NCBI GenBank assembly: GCA_977006965.1
Contig: OZ345369.1
Location: 1,984,001-2,048,000, forward strand
DNA length: 64,000 nt
From: Phymatolithon calcareum
Lineage: Eukaryota > Rhodophyta > Florideophyceae > Hapalidiales
Direction: 5' to 3'
A program made the translations under genes and the position numbers. Shown one piece after another: positions 19,134 to 29,585 of the stretch. The notes below the pieces were generated by a model. The model was not told the DNA's origin. It was given only the letters and a program-made list of their open reading frames with translations, and ran no database searches. Position 1 is the stretch's first letter, and the number at the start of each line of letters is the position of its first letter.

Positions 19134-22100
19134 ATGAACTCTCCCGCACATATTCCCTCCATGTCATCCACTGCGAATATGCCTGAAAATTTATTTCCGA
19201 AAGCCTTGGTTTACCAGTCAGAGGAAAACGCGCGGTCGACACAGGCCAGCCCCCGGGAAGCGTGGCTTGCTTTCGCGAGCGCCCTGCGCTGGAAGTACGT
19301 CAAGGATGCCGCCAACGAGGAAGCCCCGCTCACGCTGTTGGACTTTCGCGGCGAAGAGTGTCTCGTACTTGACCGCCTTCCCACAGACGCCGCTTGGAAG
19401 GATGTCGAAGATGCGGTGCGCCCGTTCCAAGGTAACACAGATAGAGGTTCAGCGCTTTGCGTTTCCGGTCGGCTGCCCTCACGTACCCCAGCCGTGCGCG
19501 GCAGAAAGACCGTCGTCATCGTCATCGTCGCCAGCTCTGAGAGTGAGAGAAGTGACTGGATCAGTACTCTGCGAGTCCGAATTGCACCACGGAAGGCACT
19601 GATGGAGATATATCGGGCGCTAGTGTCTAGTAGAGTCTCGAGCGGTGACCCGGTCCCCGCGATTGCCAGTGTTATTCAAGATCAAGTTGCATCAAATCGA
19701 CATTTGGTCAACCCCCCTGTCTCGGCCGCCGCTGGGACTTCGAACTGCAGTGATAGTGGTTCTGGGTCTCCCATTTTGCAATTGGCCGACATCCTGAATT
19801 CTGCAAGCAAAATTCCAGACGTCGTGCAGTCAGTGGCCATCATTGTCAAGGTACTCCGTGAAAACGTGCCGAATGTTGCGGAGACGGCTGCAAAAGTCGC
19901 CGACGTCACCAAGTGTATTACCGTCGTGAGCGCAGCTTTTCAGGTGGTAGCGCTTGGAGCAAGACTCGCGCACATGGTGTCTGAAGGAGCTCGCGGCCGC
20001 CAAATTCTTCCAAGACTTCACTCAGAGCTTGAAACGCTATCCCTCGGCGCATCGGAAAGCATAATTGCTGTTCTGAATCCCGAGGCAGGAATCGACGACT
20101 TGCGTCTTGAAGCCATTTTCAAGTTTCAGGAAGAGTGCATGCAGACTCTCGGAGGCATTGAAGATCAACTGATGCGAAGCAAAGTCTGGCAAGCAATGAG
20201 CTCGAGTATGGTGAGCGATACTGAGTCGAAGATAAAATCATTTCACGAGAGATTGGTCGCGATCCGGAATACCGGTGATGTCGCGACCGTCAAGGTTGCT
20301 GTCGACGAATTGAACAGGAAGATTGATGAGAACCAAACGTTTGCCAATGTTGGCAGCAGTGGTTATAATAGGGATGTTTTGCCTATGCGGAGTCTCTCAC
20401 CATACTTTGTTGGTCGTGGCAAGGAACGAGAGAAATTGCAACAAATATTGCAACGCTTTGGAAGCGCCGCTATTAGTCAGTATGGAGGTGCTGGGAAGAC
20501 GCAGTTGATGGTGTCTTTTGCCGAGTCAGCACGAAGGAACGGGCTTGTACCTGGTGGTGCGTTTTGGGTCCCAGTGGCGGGCAACGAGGCTCAAATATTG
20601 TCGTCAGTGGTAGATTTCGCGCAACGACTCGGTCGGTTTTATTTACCTGAAAGCGACAGATCCAGTGTTGGACCGGTCATTGCGGCGTTACGTCGAGCAC
20701 TGGACAGTGTAGAAGGTCGTTGGATGCTTTGTTTGGACAACGCCGACGACAAAGAGGCCGCTGAAGTTCTCGGAGAGATTGCTAAATTAGCAGAAGGAGA
20801 GTGCGGATGGCTGATCGTGACGTCAAGACGGGGAGATCCCATGCTATGGTCTGGACTGGCGAAGGGGCAGATGCTGAAGTTATCGCCGTTAGAGGAGGAA
20901 GACGCAATGCTGGTACTATTGAGATTCAAGAATGCGGAAAGTAGGAGGGCCAAGCGCGATACAGCGATATACTCGGCTCTGGAACGTCTAAAATATGAAG
21001 ATCCCGAGGAGTATTGTGCACTCGCCGACCTTAACGGGAGAAAGGAGATCTATAGTCTCGCGGGCCTTCCTTTAGCCCTGGTGCAGGCTGGGAGCTACAT
21101 TGCAAGCACGGGAATAACATTTGCGGAATATGTTGAGGTGTACAAGGAACAGTGGAAAAACGAAGACTTGTCGTCAGTCTTTAGCAAAGCAATGAAGTCA
21201 TATGGCGTGCGTGAGGAGCAAAGAGCGATTTGGACCACATGGAAAGTCAATATGTCTAAATTGGACCGGCGTTCGAGAAGTGTCCTCTGTGCGGTTGCAA
21301 TGTTGGGTGACAGAGGCATTCCGGAGTATCTGATGAAGCGCGTCGTAATGGAATGTTCTCGGGATGAGTCGATGGGTGAAAGTTCGAATCTTCCTTATTT
21401 CAACATTGTGAAGCTCGAACTGGTGAATGACGCATCCCTGTTGTCGATGGAAAATGAGAGTGGGACAACCAGACATACAGTCTTCAAGCTGCACACAATG
21501 ATTCGACTTTGTGTTCGAACGGATGCGGGGTCAGAGCGTCGTGCATGTCAGGGTCGTGCGCTACGAGCAGTGCATGCGTGCGTATCGCAGGTTCTAGAGG
21601 AGGACGGATTTAATTTCAATTCTTTGCCTGGTTTTTATGGGGAAACGATGCGATATCTGCTACCTCATGCAGTCAGTGTTGTGAAAGAGCAGATGCAGTT
21701 GAGCGGAGGGATTGCAATGGAGATGTTTGCAACCAAATCAGAGCCACTTGCCAATTTTGCGATTGATATGTTGCTTTCAAGCGGACGAGCAAGGGAGGCT
21801 GATGATCTTTGTTCCATAGTGCTTCCCTTGGTATCATGGGAAGATAGAAAACTCGGCGGTCGAGAACTTGAGTCCAAACTTGTTTTCGCGCCCACGTGCG
21901 TGAGGACGATTGAAGAAACAAAGCGACGGCAAGATCGGGAAAAGTGGCTCAAATACATCCTTCTTCGCAGCCGCGCTCGCTATGCCATTGGGCAATTCAG
22001 GGACTCAGAGAACGACGCACAAAATGCACTTCGTAAGATTCAGAGTGGAGGACAAAAATGGCATACGCAGTCAGCGCTAAGTATTCCTCCACAGTTCCGG

Positions 22101-25100
22101 CAACGCGAAAACGGTCAATCATTCTATCCAGAGTCATCAATATGCGCCAGCGTGCTGCATCAACTTGCTGCAATAAAAGAACATAAAGGCGCTTTCGACG
22201 AGGCGGAGGAGCTTTATCGCGAAAGCCTGCGAATGCAGCGTGCCGTCCATGGAGAAGATACCGTGCATCCAAATATCGCTGGTTCGCTGGGCAATCTCGG
22301 CGGAGTGATGGAATCTAAAGGCGATTTGGACGAGGCGGAGGAGCTTTATCGCGAAAGCCTGCGAATGGAGCGTGCCGTCCATGGAGAAGATACTGTGCAT
22401 CCAAGTATCGCGGCGTCGCTGCACCAGCTGGGCGGAGTGATGGAATCTAAAGGCGTTTTGGACGAGGCGGAGGAGCTTTATCGCGAAAGCCTGCGAATGA
22501 AGCGTGCCGTCCATGGAGAAGATACCGTGCATCCAAGTATCGCGGCGTCGCTGCACCAGCTGGGCGGAGTGATGGAATCTAAAGGCGTTCTGGACGAGGC
22601 GGAGGAGCTTTATCGCGAAAGCCTGCGAATGGAGCGTGCCGTCCATGGAGAAGATACCGTGCATCCAAATATCGCTGTTTCGCTGGGCAATCTCGGCGGA
22701 GTGATGGAATCTAAAGGCGTTTTGGACGAGGCGGAGGAGCTTTATCGCGAAAGCCTGCGAATGAAGCGTGCCGTCCATGGAGAAGATACCGTGCATCCAA
22801 ATATCGCGGCGTCGCTGCACCAGCTGGGCGGAGTGATGGAATCTAAAGGCGTTTTGGACGAGGCGGAGGAGCTTTATCGCGAAAGCCTGCGAATGGAGCG
22901 TGCCGTCCATGGAGAAGATACCGTGCATCCAGATATCGCTGTTTCGCTGGGCAATCTCGGCGGAGTGATGAAAGCTAAAGGCGTTTTGGACGAGGCGGAG
23001 GAGCTTTATCGCGAAAGCCTGCGAATGAAGCGTGCCGTCCATGGAGAAGATACCGTGCATCCAAGTATCGCTGTTTCGCTGGGCAATCTCGGCCGAGTGA
23101 TGGAATCTAAAGGCGTTTTGGACGAGGCGGAGGAGCTTTATCGCGAAAGCCTGCGAATGGAGCGTGCCGTCCATGGAGAAGATACTGTGCATCCAAGTAT
23201 CGCTGTTTCGCTGGGCAATCTCGGCGCAGTGATGGAATCTAAAGGCGTTTTGGACGAGGCGGAGGAGCTTTATCGCGAAAGCCTGCGAATGAAGCGTGCC
23301 GTCCATGGAGAAGATACCGTGCATCCAAGTATCGCGGCGTCGCTCCACCAGCTGGGCGGAGTGATGGAATCTAAAGGCGATTTGGACGAGGCGGAGGAGC
23401 TTTATCGCGAAAGCCTGCGAATGGAGCGTGCCGTCCATGGAGAAGATACCGTGCATCCAGATATCGCTGTTTCGCTGGGCAATCTCGGCGGAGTGATGAA
23501 AGCTAAAGGCGTTTTGGACGAGGCGGAGGAGCTTTATCGCGAAAGCCTGCGAATGAAGCGTGCCGTCCATGGAGAAGATACCGTGCATCCAAGTATCGCT
23601 GTTTCGCTGGGCAATCTCGGCCGAGTGATGGAATCTAAAGGCGTTTTGGACGAGGCGGAGGAGCTTTATCGCGAAAGCCTGCGAATGGAGCGTGCCGTCC
23701 ATGGAGAAGATACCGTGCATCCAAGTATCGCTGTTTCGCTGGGCAATCTCGGCGCAGTGATGGAATCTAAAGGCGTTTTGGACGAGGCGGAGGAGCTTTA
23801 TCGCGAAAGCCTGCGAATGAAGCGTGCCGTCCATGGAGAAGATACCGTGCATCCAAGTATCGCTGTTTCGCTGGGCAATCTCGGCGCAGTGATGGAATCT
23901 AAAGGCGTTTTGGACGAGGCGGAGGAGCTTTATCGCGAAAGCCTGCGAATGCAGCGTGCCGTCCATGGAGAAGATACCGTGCATCCAAGTATCGCTGTTT
24001 CGCTGGGCAATCTCGGCGCAGTGATGGAATCTAAAGGCGTTTTGGACGAGGCGGAGGAGCTTTATCGCGAAAGCCTGCGAATGGAGCGTGCCGTCCATGG
24101 AGAAGATACCGTGCATCCAAGTATCGCGGCGTCGCTGCACCAGCTGGGCGGAGTGATGAAAGCTAAAGGCGTTTTGGACGAGGCGGAGGAGCTTTATCGC
24201 GAAAGCCTGCGAATGCAGCGTGCCGTCCATGGAGAAGATACCGTGCATCCAAATATCGCTGTTTCGCTGGGCAATCTCGGCGGAGTGATGGAATCTAAAG
24301 GCGTTTTGGACGAGGCGGAGGAGCTTTATCGCGAAAGCCTGCGAATGAAGCGTGCCGTCCATGGAGAAGATACCGTGCATCCAAGTATCGCGGCGTCGCT
24401 CCACCAGCTGGGCGGAGTGATGGAATCTAAAGGCGTTTTGGACGAGGCGGAGGAGCTTTATCGCGAAAGCCTGCGAATGGAGCGTGCCGTCCATGGAGAA
24501 GATACCGTGCATCCAAGTATCGCTGTTTCGCTGGGCAATCTCGGCGCAGTGATGGAATCTAAAGGCGTTTTGGACGAGGCGGAGGAGCTTTATCGCGAAA
24601 GCCTGCGAATGGAGCGTGCCGTCCATGGAGAAGATACCGTGCATCCAAATATCGCGGCGTCGCTGCACCAGCTGGGCGGAGTGATGGAATCTAAAGGCGT
24701 TTTGGACGAGGCGGAGGAGCTTTATCGCGAAAGCCTGCGAATGGAGCGTGCCGTCCATGGAGAAGATACCGTGCATCCAAATATCGCGGCGTCGCTGCAC
24801 CAGCTGGGCGGAGTGATGGAATCTAAAGGCGTTTTGGACGAGGCGGAGGAGCTTTATCGCGAAAGCCTGCGAATGAAGCGTGCCGTCCATGGAGAAGATA
24901 CCGTGCATCCAAATATCGCGGCGTCGCTGCACCAGCTGGGCGGAGTGATGGAATCTAAAGGCGTTTTGGACGAGGCGGAGGAGCTTTATCGCGAAAGCCT
25001 GCGAATGGAGCGTGCCGTCCATGGAGAAGATACCGTGCATCCAAGTATCGCGGCGTCGCTCCACCAGCTGGGCAGAGTGATGAAAGCTAAAGGCGTTTTG

Positions 25101-25253
25101 GACGAGGCGGAGGAGCTTTATCGCGAAAGCCTGCGAATGAAGCGTGCCGTCCATGGAGAAGATACGGTGCATCCAAATATCGCGGAGTCGCTCCACCAGC
25201 TGGGCGGAGTGGTTGTTGAAAACGCTGACCATAGGACGCCAATGAGTGGTTAA
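19134..25253 (+). CDS. NLR-like STAND protein: PH-like region, helical region, NB-ARC, 23 TPRs
   Basis: 2039 residues in one exon from ATG 19134. Residues about 25-160 look PH-like (ends VVIVIVASSESERSDW...L; tentative). About 210-400 is alpha-helical, recalling HeLo/4HB-type signalling bundles (inference). NB-ARC: YFVGRGKE, P-loop GGAGKT at 451-456, Walker B WMLCLDNADD, sensor WLIVTSRR, GLPLAL, and KLHTMIR at the MHD position (LHT instead of MHD). Residues about 1022-2033 are 23 tandem 44-residue kinesin-light-chain-type TPRs. STAND/NB-ARC proteins are nucleotide-driven switches that oligomerise on ligand recognition, commonly in immunity or cell death; the TPR array is the expected sensor. 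The function here is inferred; the ligand is unknown. Acts presumably in the cytosol; no membrane segment or signal peptide. Confidence 0.9.
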   Translation: MNSPAHIPSMSSTANMPENLFPKALVYQSEENARSTQASPREAWLAFASALRWKYVKDAANEEAPLTLLDFRGEECLVLDRLPTDAAWKDVEDAVRPFQGNTDRGSALCVSGRLPSRTPAVRGRKTVVIVIVASSESERSDWISTLRVRIAPRKALMEIYRALVSSRVSSGDPVPAIASVIQDQVASNRHLVNPPVSAAAGTSNCSDSGSGSPILQLADILNSASKIPDVVQSVAIIVKVLRENVPNVAETAAKVADVTKCITVVSAAFQVVALGARLAHMVSEGARGRQILPRLHSELETLSLGASESIIAVLNPEAGIDDLRLEAIFKFQEECMQTLGGIEDQLMRSKVWQAMSSSMVSDTESKIKSFHERLVAIRNTGDVATVKVAVDELNRKIDENQTFANVGSSGYNRDVLPMRSLSPYFVGRGKEREKLQQILQRFGSAAISQYGGAGKTQLMVSFAESARRNGLVPGGAFWVPVAGNEAQILSSVVDFAQRLGRFYLPESDRSSVGPVIAALRRALDSVEGRWMLCLDNADDKEAAEVLGEIAKLAEGECGWLIVTSRRGDPMLWSGLAKGQMLKLSPLEEEDAMLVLLRFKNAESRRAKRDTAIYSALERLKYEDPEEYCALADLNGRKEIYSLAGLPLALVQAGSYIASTGITFAEYVEVYKEQWKNEDLSSVFSKAMKSYGVREEQRAIWTTWKVNMSKLDRRSRSVLCAVAMLGDRGIPEYLMKRVVMECSRDESMGESSNLPYFNIVKLELVNDASLLSMENESGTTRHTVFKLHTMIRLCVRTDAGSERRACQGRALRAVHACVSQVLEEDGFNFNSLPGFYGETMRYLLPHAVSVVKEQMQLSGGIAMEMFATKSEPLANFAIDMLLSSGRAREADDLCSIVLPLVSWEDRKLGGRELESKLVFAPTCVRTIEETKRRQDREKWLKYILLRSRARYAIGQFRDSENDAQNALRKIQSGGQKWHTQSALSIPPQFRQRENGQSFYPESSICASVLHQLAAIKEHKGAFDEAEELYRESLRMQRAVHGEDTVHPNIAGSLGNLGGVMESKGDLDEAEELYRESLRMERAVHGEDTVHPSIAASLHQLGGVMESKGVLDEAEELYRESLRMKRAVHGEDTVHPSIAASLHQLGGVMESKGVLDEAEELYRESLRMERAVHGEDTVHPNIAVSLGNLGGVMESKGVLDEAEELYRESLRMKRAVHGEDTVHPNIAASLHQLGGVMESKGVLDEAEELYRESLRMERAVHGEDTVHPDIAVSLGNLGGVMKAKGVLDEAEELYRESLRMKRAVHGEDTVHPSIAVSLGNLGRVMESKGVLDEAEELYRESLRMERAVHGEDTVHPSIAVSLGNLGAVMESKGVLDEAEELYRESLRMKRAVHGEDTVHPSIAASLHQLGGVMESKGDLDEAEELYRESLRMERAVHGEDTVHPDIAVSLGNLGGVMKAKGVLDEAEELYRESLRMKRAVHGEDTVHPSIAVSLGNLGRVMESKGVLDEAEELYRESLRMERAVHGEDTVHPSIAVSLGNLGAVMESKGVLDEAEELYRESLRMKRAVHGEDTVHPSIAVSLGNLGAVMESKGVLDEAEELYRESLRMQRAVHGEDTVHPSIAVSLGNLGAVMESKGVLDEAEELYRESLRMERAVHGEDTVHPSIAASLHQLGGVMKAKGVLDEAEELYRESLRMQRAVHGEDTVHPNIAVSLGNLGGVMESKGVLDEAEELYRESLRMKRAVHGEDTVHPSIAASLHQLGGVMESKGVLDEAEELYRESLRMERAVHGEDTVHPSIAVSLGNLGAVMESKGVLDEAEELYRESLRMERAVHGEDTVHPNIAASLHQLGGVMESKGVLDEAEELYRESLRMERAVHGEDTVHPNIAASLHQLGGVMESKGVLDEAEELYRESLRMKRAVHGEDTVHPNIAASLHQLGGVMESKGVLDEAEELYRESLRMERAVHGEDTVHPSIAASLHQLGRVMKAKGVLDEAEELYRESLRMKRAVHGEDTVHPNIAESLHQLGGVVVENADHRTPMSG
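22197..25232 (+). repeat. 23 x 132-bp coding tandem repeat (44-residue TPR units)
   Basis: Units beginning gacgaggcggaggagcttta recur every 132 bp exactly from 22197 to 25101. Nearly all of each unit is identical in DNA, including synonymous sites. Differences are confined to a few codons: E/K/Q after LRM, S/N/D after HP, A/V (rarely G or E) after IA, HQ or GN after SL, G/A/R after LG, ES or KA after VM, and V/D after KG. Units 6-8 and 10-12 carry the same order of variants, a higher-order duplication. This pattern points to recent unequal crossing-over or gene conversion. Because the unit lacks stops on the opposite strand, a long antisense frame exists; it is an artefact. Confidence 0.95.
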
Positions 25254-26245
25254 TGATTGAAAGACGGAGGGCTTGCATCGTCGCACCTCAGTCTGTTACA
25301 TAATCAAGCGGTTGCTAGGACCATAAACTGTGTTTGATGGCGATGAGCATGGTGAAGGGAAGATTTCGACCATCATGGAAAATGTAGGTCGGATGATCTG
25401 GACTACTTGCTAGAAGTTTATTGCGTGACTGTCGGCAATGCAGGAGATCTGATGGGCTATCTTGTCGCAGTATCATCATACGTTACAAGATATCGCGTTA
25501 TCTATCACGATATTGCCATGGCAAGTTGAAAACTTCCTTAATCTTGTCGTAAGAAACTGCAGCTGTTATCTGATTCATCCCTCTAGGCCAATCATTGCCG
25601 CAACTGTCTTGTACAGTTCCGGTACCGCCGCGCTTTAATTCGCCACCGCTGACGAGTGCAAAGAAACAACGCTATCGATTAGAAGCCGGTTTTCCGGTTA
25701 GCTCCAAGTACGGTAGTTTCCAACAACCACAGTAATAAGAACGTTTTAGGCCAAGTCAGGCTTTATAGCAACAAATTGCAATGAAAACGATAAAACTAAT
25801 ATAAGTTGTTTTATTTTTTTGAGAGCTTTTAAAAAGCTCTCAAAACCTCAATTGGGGTAACGTCTAACGCACTCTAGTTTCCCAAGATCTTCTCAATATG
25901 CGCAGATCTTTCCCCGTCTTTTGCATTAATACTCGGTCTCTTGGTCCATCGTCATAGACCCTAGTACGCGCTGGAGGGCAGCAAGCTCGATCCCGGCACT
26001 GGTTCCAAAGTATGCACCCAAAGTTGATGTTCTCCACAGCGGGGATCTGGTGATATTCAGTCTTAGACAAAAGGAAACAGATTGACCCACTGGAAGTTGC
26101 ATCTTTTTCACGAAGTGATAGAGTTTGTCATGTTCGCTGTCCAGAAGGTCGTAACATTGTTCTGCCACGTATCATTACGATAAAAGGCGAAGAATCATTG
26201 TTTCTGCGACGCAACTGTCGGAATCAAAACGGAAACCATCTTATT
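25254..26245. other. Intergenic region, with a 14-bp-stem palindrome at 25817-25845
   Basis: About 1 kb between the NLR-like gene and the peroxidase pseudogene. The palindrome ttttgagagctttt / aaaagctctcaaaa around a single central base sits 560 bp past the NLR stop. A short minus-strand ORF at 25926-26168 shows no homology I recognise. Otherwise nothing was seen. Confidence 0.5.
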
Positions 26246-27108
26246 TTACGAAGTTGCAAAGGACGTGAAGAACGCGCCCTCATCTTCAGCAAATTGCTTT
26301 GCTATTTCCAAGGTGGGTCGTCAAGAAGACTCAAATCGCTCGGAAGCTCATAGTTCGGCTTGGCTGGCGGACCCGCTTTCTCTGAAATTCCCTTTTCAAG
26401 ACAATCTTGGAACCACGTCAAGTTTTTGAAATAGCTGAACGCATAACGCAATGTACAAAAAAAGTTAGAAACTTGTGCCACAGTGCCATCAGCAGCGCCT
26501 TCGATTCGTGGAGCTAACTTACTCATTATTCGGCATAGGTAGGAAAGAGCCAGCGCCGCTGACGCCACCAAGCGTATGAGCATCCGACAGTGAAACAATT
26601 ATCCCAGTCATCAAGTCCCCGGGGCACGAATCTCTTCCGTACTTCATCCACAGTCTCCGTCGGACTCGGTAGAACACCGCGCGGATCATCCTCCACAGCA
26701 TTATCACGTCCCACCTCAAAGTGTGGTCCGCCGACCGCCTCGATTGCTGCAGCGCCCGAGACTACCACTGTGTCGCCCCACCGCAGACCGGTGGATTTGG
26801 GACAAGAAGGTCCGCAGCCCGCTACAGTCCAACATTTTCGCTGCGACCGGTCTCCAGCCGGATGCTTCCTTTAGTACCACTCTTCCCTGTGGCCAAATCG
26901 AAGATTAAGGAGTCGTGAAATGCGAGACAGAGCAGCGTGGCCGCCATGGTCGGATCCTTGTAATTGCCGCCGTGACAATTTTACGCAGTACCTTAGCCTT
27001 TTGTTCCAATGCCGGAGCAGCTGCCGGTGCGGACGTGCGTACAAATGCTACGATGACCGTGGCGATCACAGCCTACCCCAAAGCACGGCGAGTGAGAGTT
27101 TTGGACAT
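26246..27108 (-). pseudogene. Class I-like heme peroxidase pseudogene (several frameshifts and stops)
   Basis: Reading leftwards from ATG 27108 in shifting frames gives an ordered peroxidase: an N-terminus with twin Arg and a hydrophobic stretch (TRRALG, then AVIATVIVAF), a KVLRKIV helix, the distal-His motif LAFHDS (with Cys where the catalytic Arg normally precedes), GTKGSIRLE, ENVGL, WGDTVVVSGAAAIEAVGGP, the proximal-His motif SDAHTLGG, YFKNLT, LPSDLSLLDD and AEDEGAFFTSFA, stopping at 26248-26246. At least two in-frame stops (for example TAG at 27073-27075 and TAG after ENVGL) and about four frameshifts separate these blocks. Class I peroxidases (ascorbate and cytochrome c type) reduce H2O2. 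The twin-Arg leader suggests an ancestral thylakoid-lumen or secreted location (inference). Too many breaks for a functional single-exon gene. Confidence 0.8.
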
Positions 27109-27869
27109 CTTCGGGGTGTCGTGGGTTCGAACTTCAGTCAGCCAGTACTGCAGGACGGGAGAGCCAAAATTGTGTTCCAGTGATGAATCCGAGAAATTAG
27201 GAACAACGTCGTGGAAAAGGCGAGGGATAGAAAATAACCTGCGAAGTCAAGCTGAGTGTATGTATAAACTTTACATTGCTTCTTTCGTGGGCGTGACTGG
27301 GAGAGGACTATGGAGAATGACCTCTGGCCCTGATCCCGGACAGACGTTCCAGGGGAGAGCGGCACAATACGAAGCGAAGTGGTGAACCGGACCGATCGGA
27401 CCAGGAAGACATCTCCAGCAGCGCAACACAAACAGAGGGAAATTGTGAGTTTATATTTTAGAAGTCCTCAACGCCAGAGTTCGCCGACACCAGAGCGTTC
27501 CCGTGTATTTCCCTGCAGAAGAAGGTTTTCTCAGGCTCCGTTGAATGCAGTCGGAGACGTTCAGACATGCACCGCACTGCGGTGCATGCACTTCCCGAGG
27601 GGACGAGTTCACAACTTCTTGCCGAGCGATAACACACGTGTTTTATGACCAGTGGGTGACAATAATAGTTCTCTCAATTCATTTATATGACCAATAAGGG
27701 CGAAAATAAATGTATGTTCAGCCAATAAAACAAACACACGTATTACAAATTTGCCGCAGGGGCCGATGTCCAGCTCGCGCGCATAACGAGAGCGAGATCT
27801 GGTGGCGATAGCTCATTAATCCGCCTGCTTCAGTCGTCAACAACTAAGTCAACCGGGCAATTTCGAAAA

Positions 27870-29585
27870 ATGCGCGGAGCTTTCTGCGCACCTCCCGGTG
27901 GCTTTTTATCTCGAGTGTTACGATCCCACCGGCCAACTCGATTGATCCCGTTGAATACGCGATGGCGTGCATGCGCCAGCTCCTCTCGCACCGAGGTGAT
28001 TACAACGCCGCTGTACTACGTCAACGCAGCGCCGCACATGGGAAGTGCATATCCGACAATTGCAGCAGATGCTCTGGTTCGATTTGCGCGTTTATCCGGC
28101 AGAGATGCACTGCTCGTGACAGGCGTGGACGAGCACGGTGAGAAGATCGCAGCTGCAGCCGCTGCCGCCGGTTCTCAGCCTGGTGCATTCACGACGAGTG
28201 TCGCGTCCGAATTTGAGGAGCTGTGGAAAGATCTAGACATCAGATATGACAGATTTGTGCGAACAACCAGCGAACGACATAAGGCCATTGTGCGCGAGTT
28301 CATGGAACGTGTTTGGGAAAATGGTGACATTTATCGAAGCGATTTCGAGGGATTGTATTGTACTGGATGCGAAGAATATAAGGATGAGAAGGATTTAGTG
28401 GATGGAAACTGTTCGACACATCAGCAGAAATGCGAGGAGCGGAAGGAAGAGAACTATTTTTTTGCACTGAGCAATTATCAAGCTCGGTTGGAGCAGTTCC
28501 TTGAGGAGAATCGCGACTTTGTGCAACCACGAAAGCGCAGAAATGAAGTCTTGGGCTGGGTTAAGGCTGGTGTAAGGGATTTCAGCGTAAGTCGAGCGCA
28601 TAATAAATGGGGAATACCTGTGCCTCGCGACGAAAGTCAGACGGTGTATGTGTGGTTTGACGCCTTGCTTGGGTACATCTCCGCATTACTTCCTGACGAT
28701 GGAAGTGCCACGACATTGGATGAAGCACTGGCGAACGGATGGCCGGCGAGCGTTCACATCATTGGGAAGGATATCCTCCGTTTCCATGCTGTGTACTGGC
28801 CGGCAATGCTTATGTCCGCTGGTGTGGCACTTCCGAAGAAGGTTTTCGGACACGGTTTTATCACGAAGGATGGGCTCAAGATGGGGAAAAGCCTTGGAAA
28901 TACACTCGACCCAAAAGCACTCGTCGATAGATACGGTGCTGATGCGGTGCGGTATTATTTTCTGAAGGCGGTGGACTTTGGACGTGACGGCGACTTCTCA
29001 GAAAAGCGATTTGTTAACGTCGTCAATGCGGACCTTGCAAATTCTCTAGGCAATCTTATCAACAGAACCCTCAATCTCCTGCGCAAGAACTGTGACAGTA
29101 CACTCCCGTTCTCCGCTGTCGAAATCGGCGCGGATGCCGACAACGCTGCGGAGTCTGAACTGCGGCAGTGTGCGGCTCGGGCAGCCGCAGACGCCAAGGC
29201 AGCATATGCAGCGCTCAACTTTGTGGACGCCTGTGGGGCCGTAGTCGCGATTTCCGCCAAGGCTAACGTCTACATTGATAGTGTTGCGCCCTGGGCGGCA
29301 TTCAAGAGCGAAGATGAGGAACAGCAGCGAATCGCACGGAGATGTCTTGTGAATGTGCTTGAAGCCGCGCGAGTGGTTGCCGTTGGTCTGAGTCCGATTA
29401 CACCGACCCTTTCGAGGAAGGTGTACGCGGCGCTAGGTTTGGAGGGTGAATTTGATACATTGGACTGGGACTCGGCGATGACATGGGGCCGGCTTGAAGC
29501 TGGCATGGTTTTCAAAAAGCCGACACCAGTGTTTCCGAGAATGGAGTTGGTTCCAGCAGTCCAACCAGAACCCGCAGCTGTGTAG
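27870..29585 (+). CDS. MARS2: Methionyl-tRNA synthetase, organellar type
   Basis: 571 residues from ATG 27870. The first 40 residues are Arg/Ser/Ala-rich, an organelle transit peptide. Class I signatures are HMGS at 56-59 (HIGH) and KMGKS at 337-341 (KMSKS). The connective region has GLYCTGCEEYKDEKDL and an EENYFF motif, as in bacterial-type MetRS without a full zinc pair beyond CxxC and CxHxxxxC-like residues. VWFDALLGYISAL, IIGKDILRFHAVYWPA and FGHGFITKDGLKMGKS are all family blocks. It charges tRNA-Met in plastid and/or mitochondrion. Ends with an anticodon-binding helical domain; there is no C-terminal tRNA-binding (EMAP-like) domain. Confidence 0.95.
   Translation: MRGAFCAPPGGFLSRVLRSHRPTRLIPLNTRWRACASSSRTEVITTPLYYVNAAPHMGSAYPTIAADALVRFARLSGRDALLVTGVDEHGEKIAAAAAAAGSQPGAFTTSVASEFEELWKDLDIRYDRFVRTTSERHKAIVREFMERVWENGDIYRSDFEGLYCTGCEEYKDEKDLVDGNCSTHQQKCEERKEENYFFALSNYQARLEQFLEENRDFVQPRKRRNEVLGWVKAGVRDFSVSRAHNKWGIPVPRDESQTVYVWFDALLGYISALLPDDGSATTLDEALANGWPASVHIIGKDILRFHAVYWPAMLMSAGVALPKKVFGHGFITKDGLKMGKSLGNTLDPKALVDRYGADAVRYYFLKAVDFGRDGDFSEKRFVNVVNADLANSLGNLINRTLNLLRKNCDSTLPFSAVEIGADADNAAESELRQCAARAAADAKAAYAALNFVDACGAVVAISAKANVYIDSVAPWAAFKSEDEEQQRIARRCLVNVLEAARVVAVGLSPITPTLSRKVYAALGLEGEFDTLDWDSAMTWGRLEAGMVFKKPTPVFPRMELVPAVQPEPAAV

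Noticed and set aside
22197-25232. CRISPR-like regular repeat spacing
   Set aside because: Units are contiguous coding DNA with no unique spacers, and the host is a eukaryote.
22137-25286. 1049-codon minus-strand open frame opposite the TPR array
   Set aside because: It mirrors the 132-bp repeat; a stop-free unit gives a long antisense frame automatically. No domain is seen in its translation.
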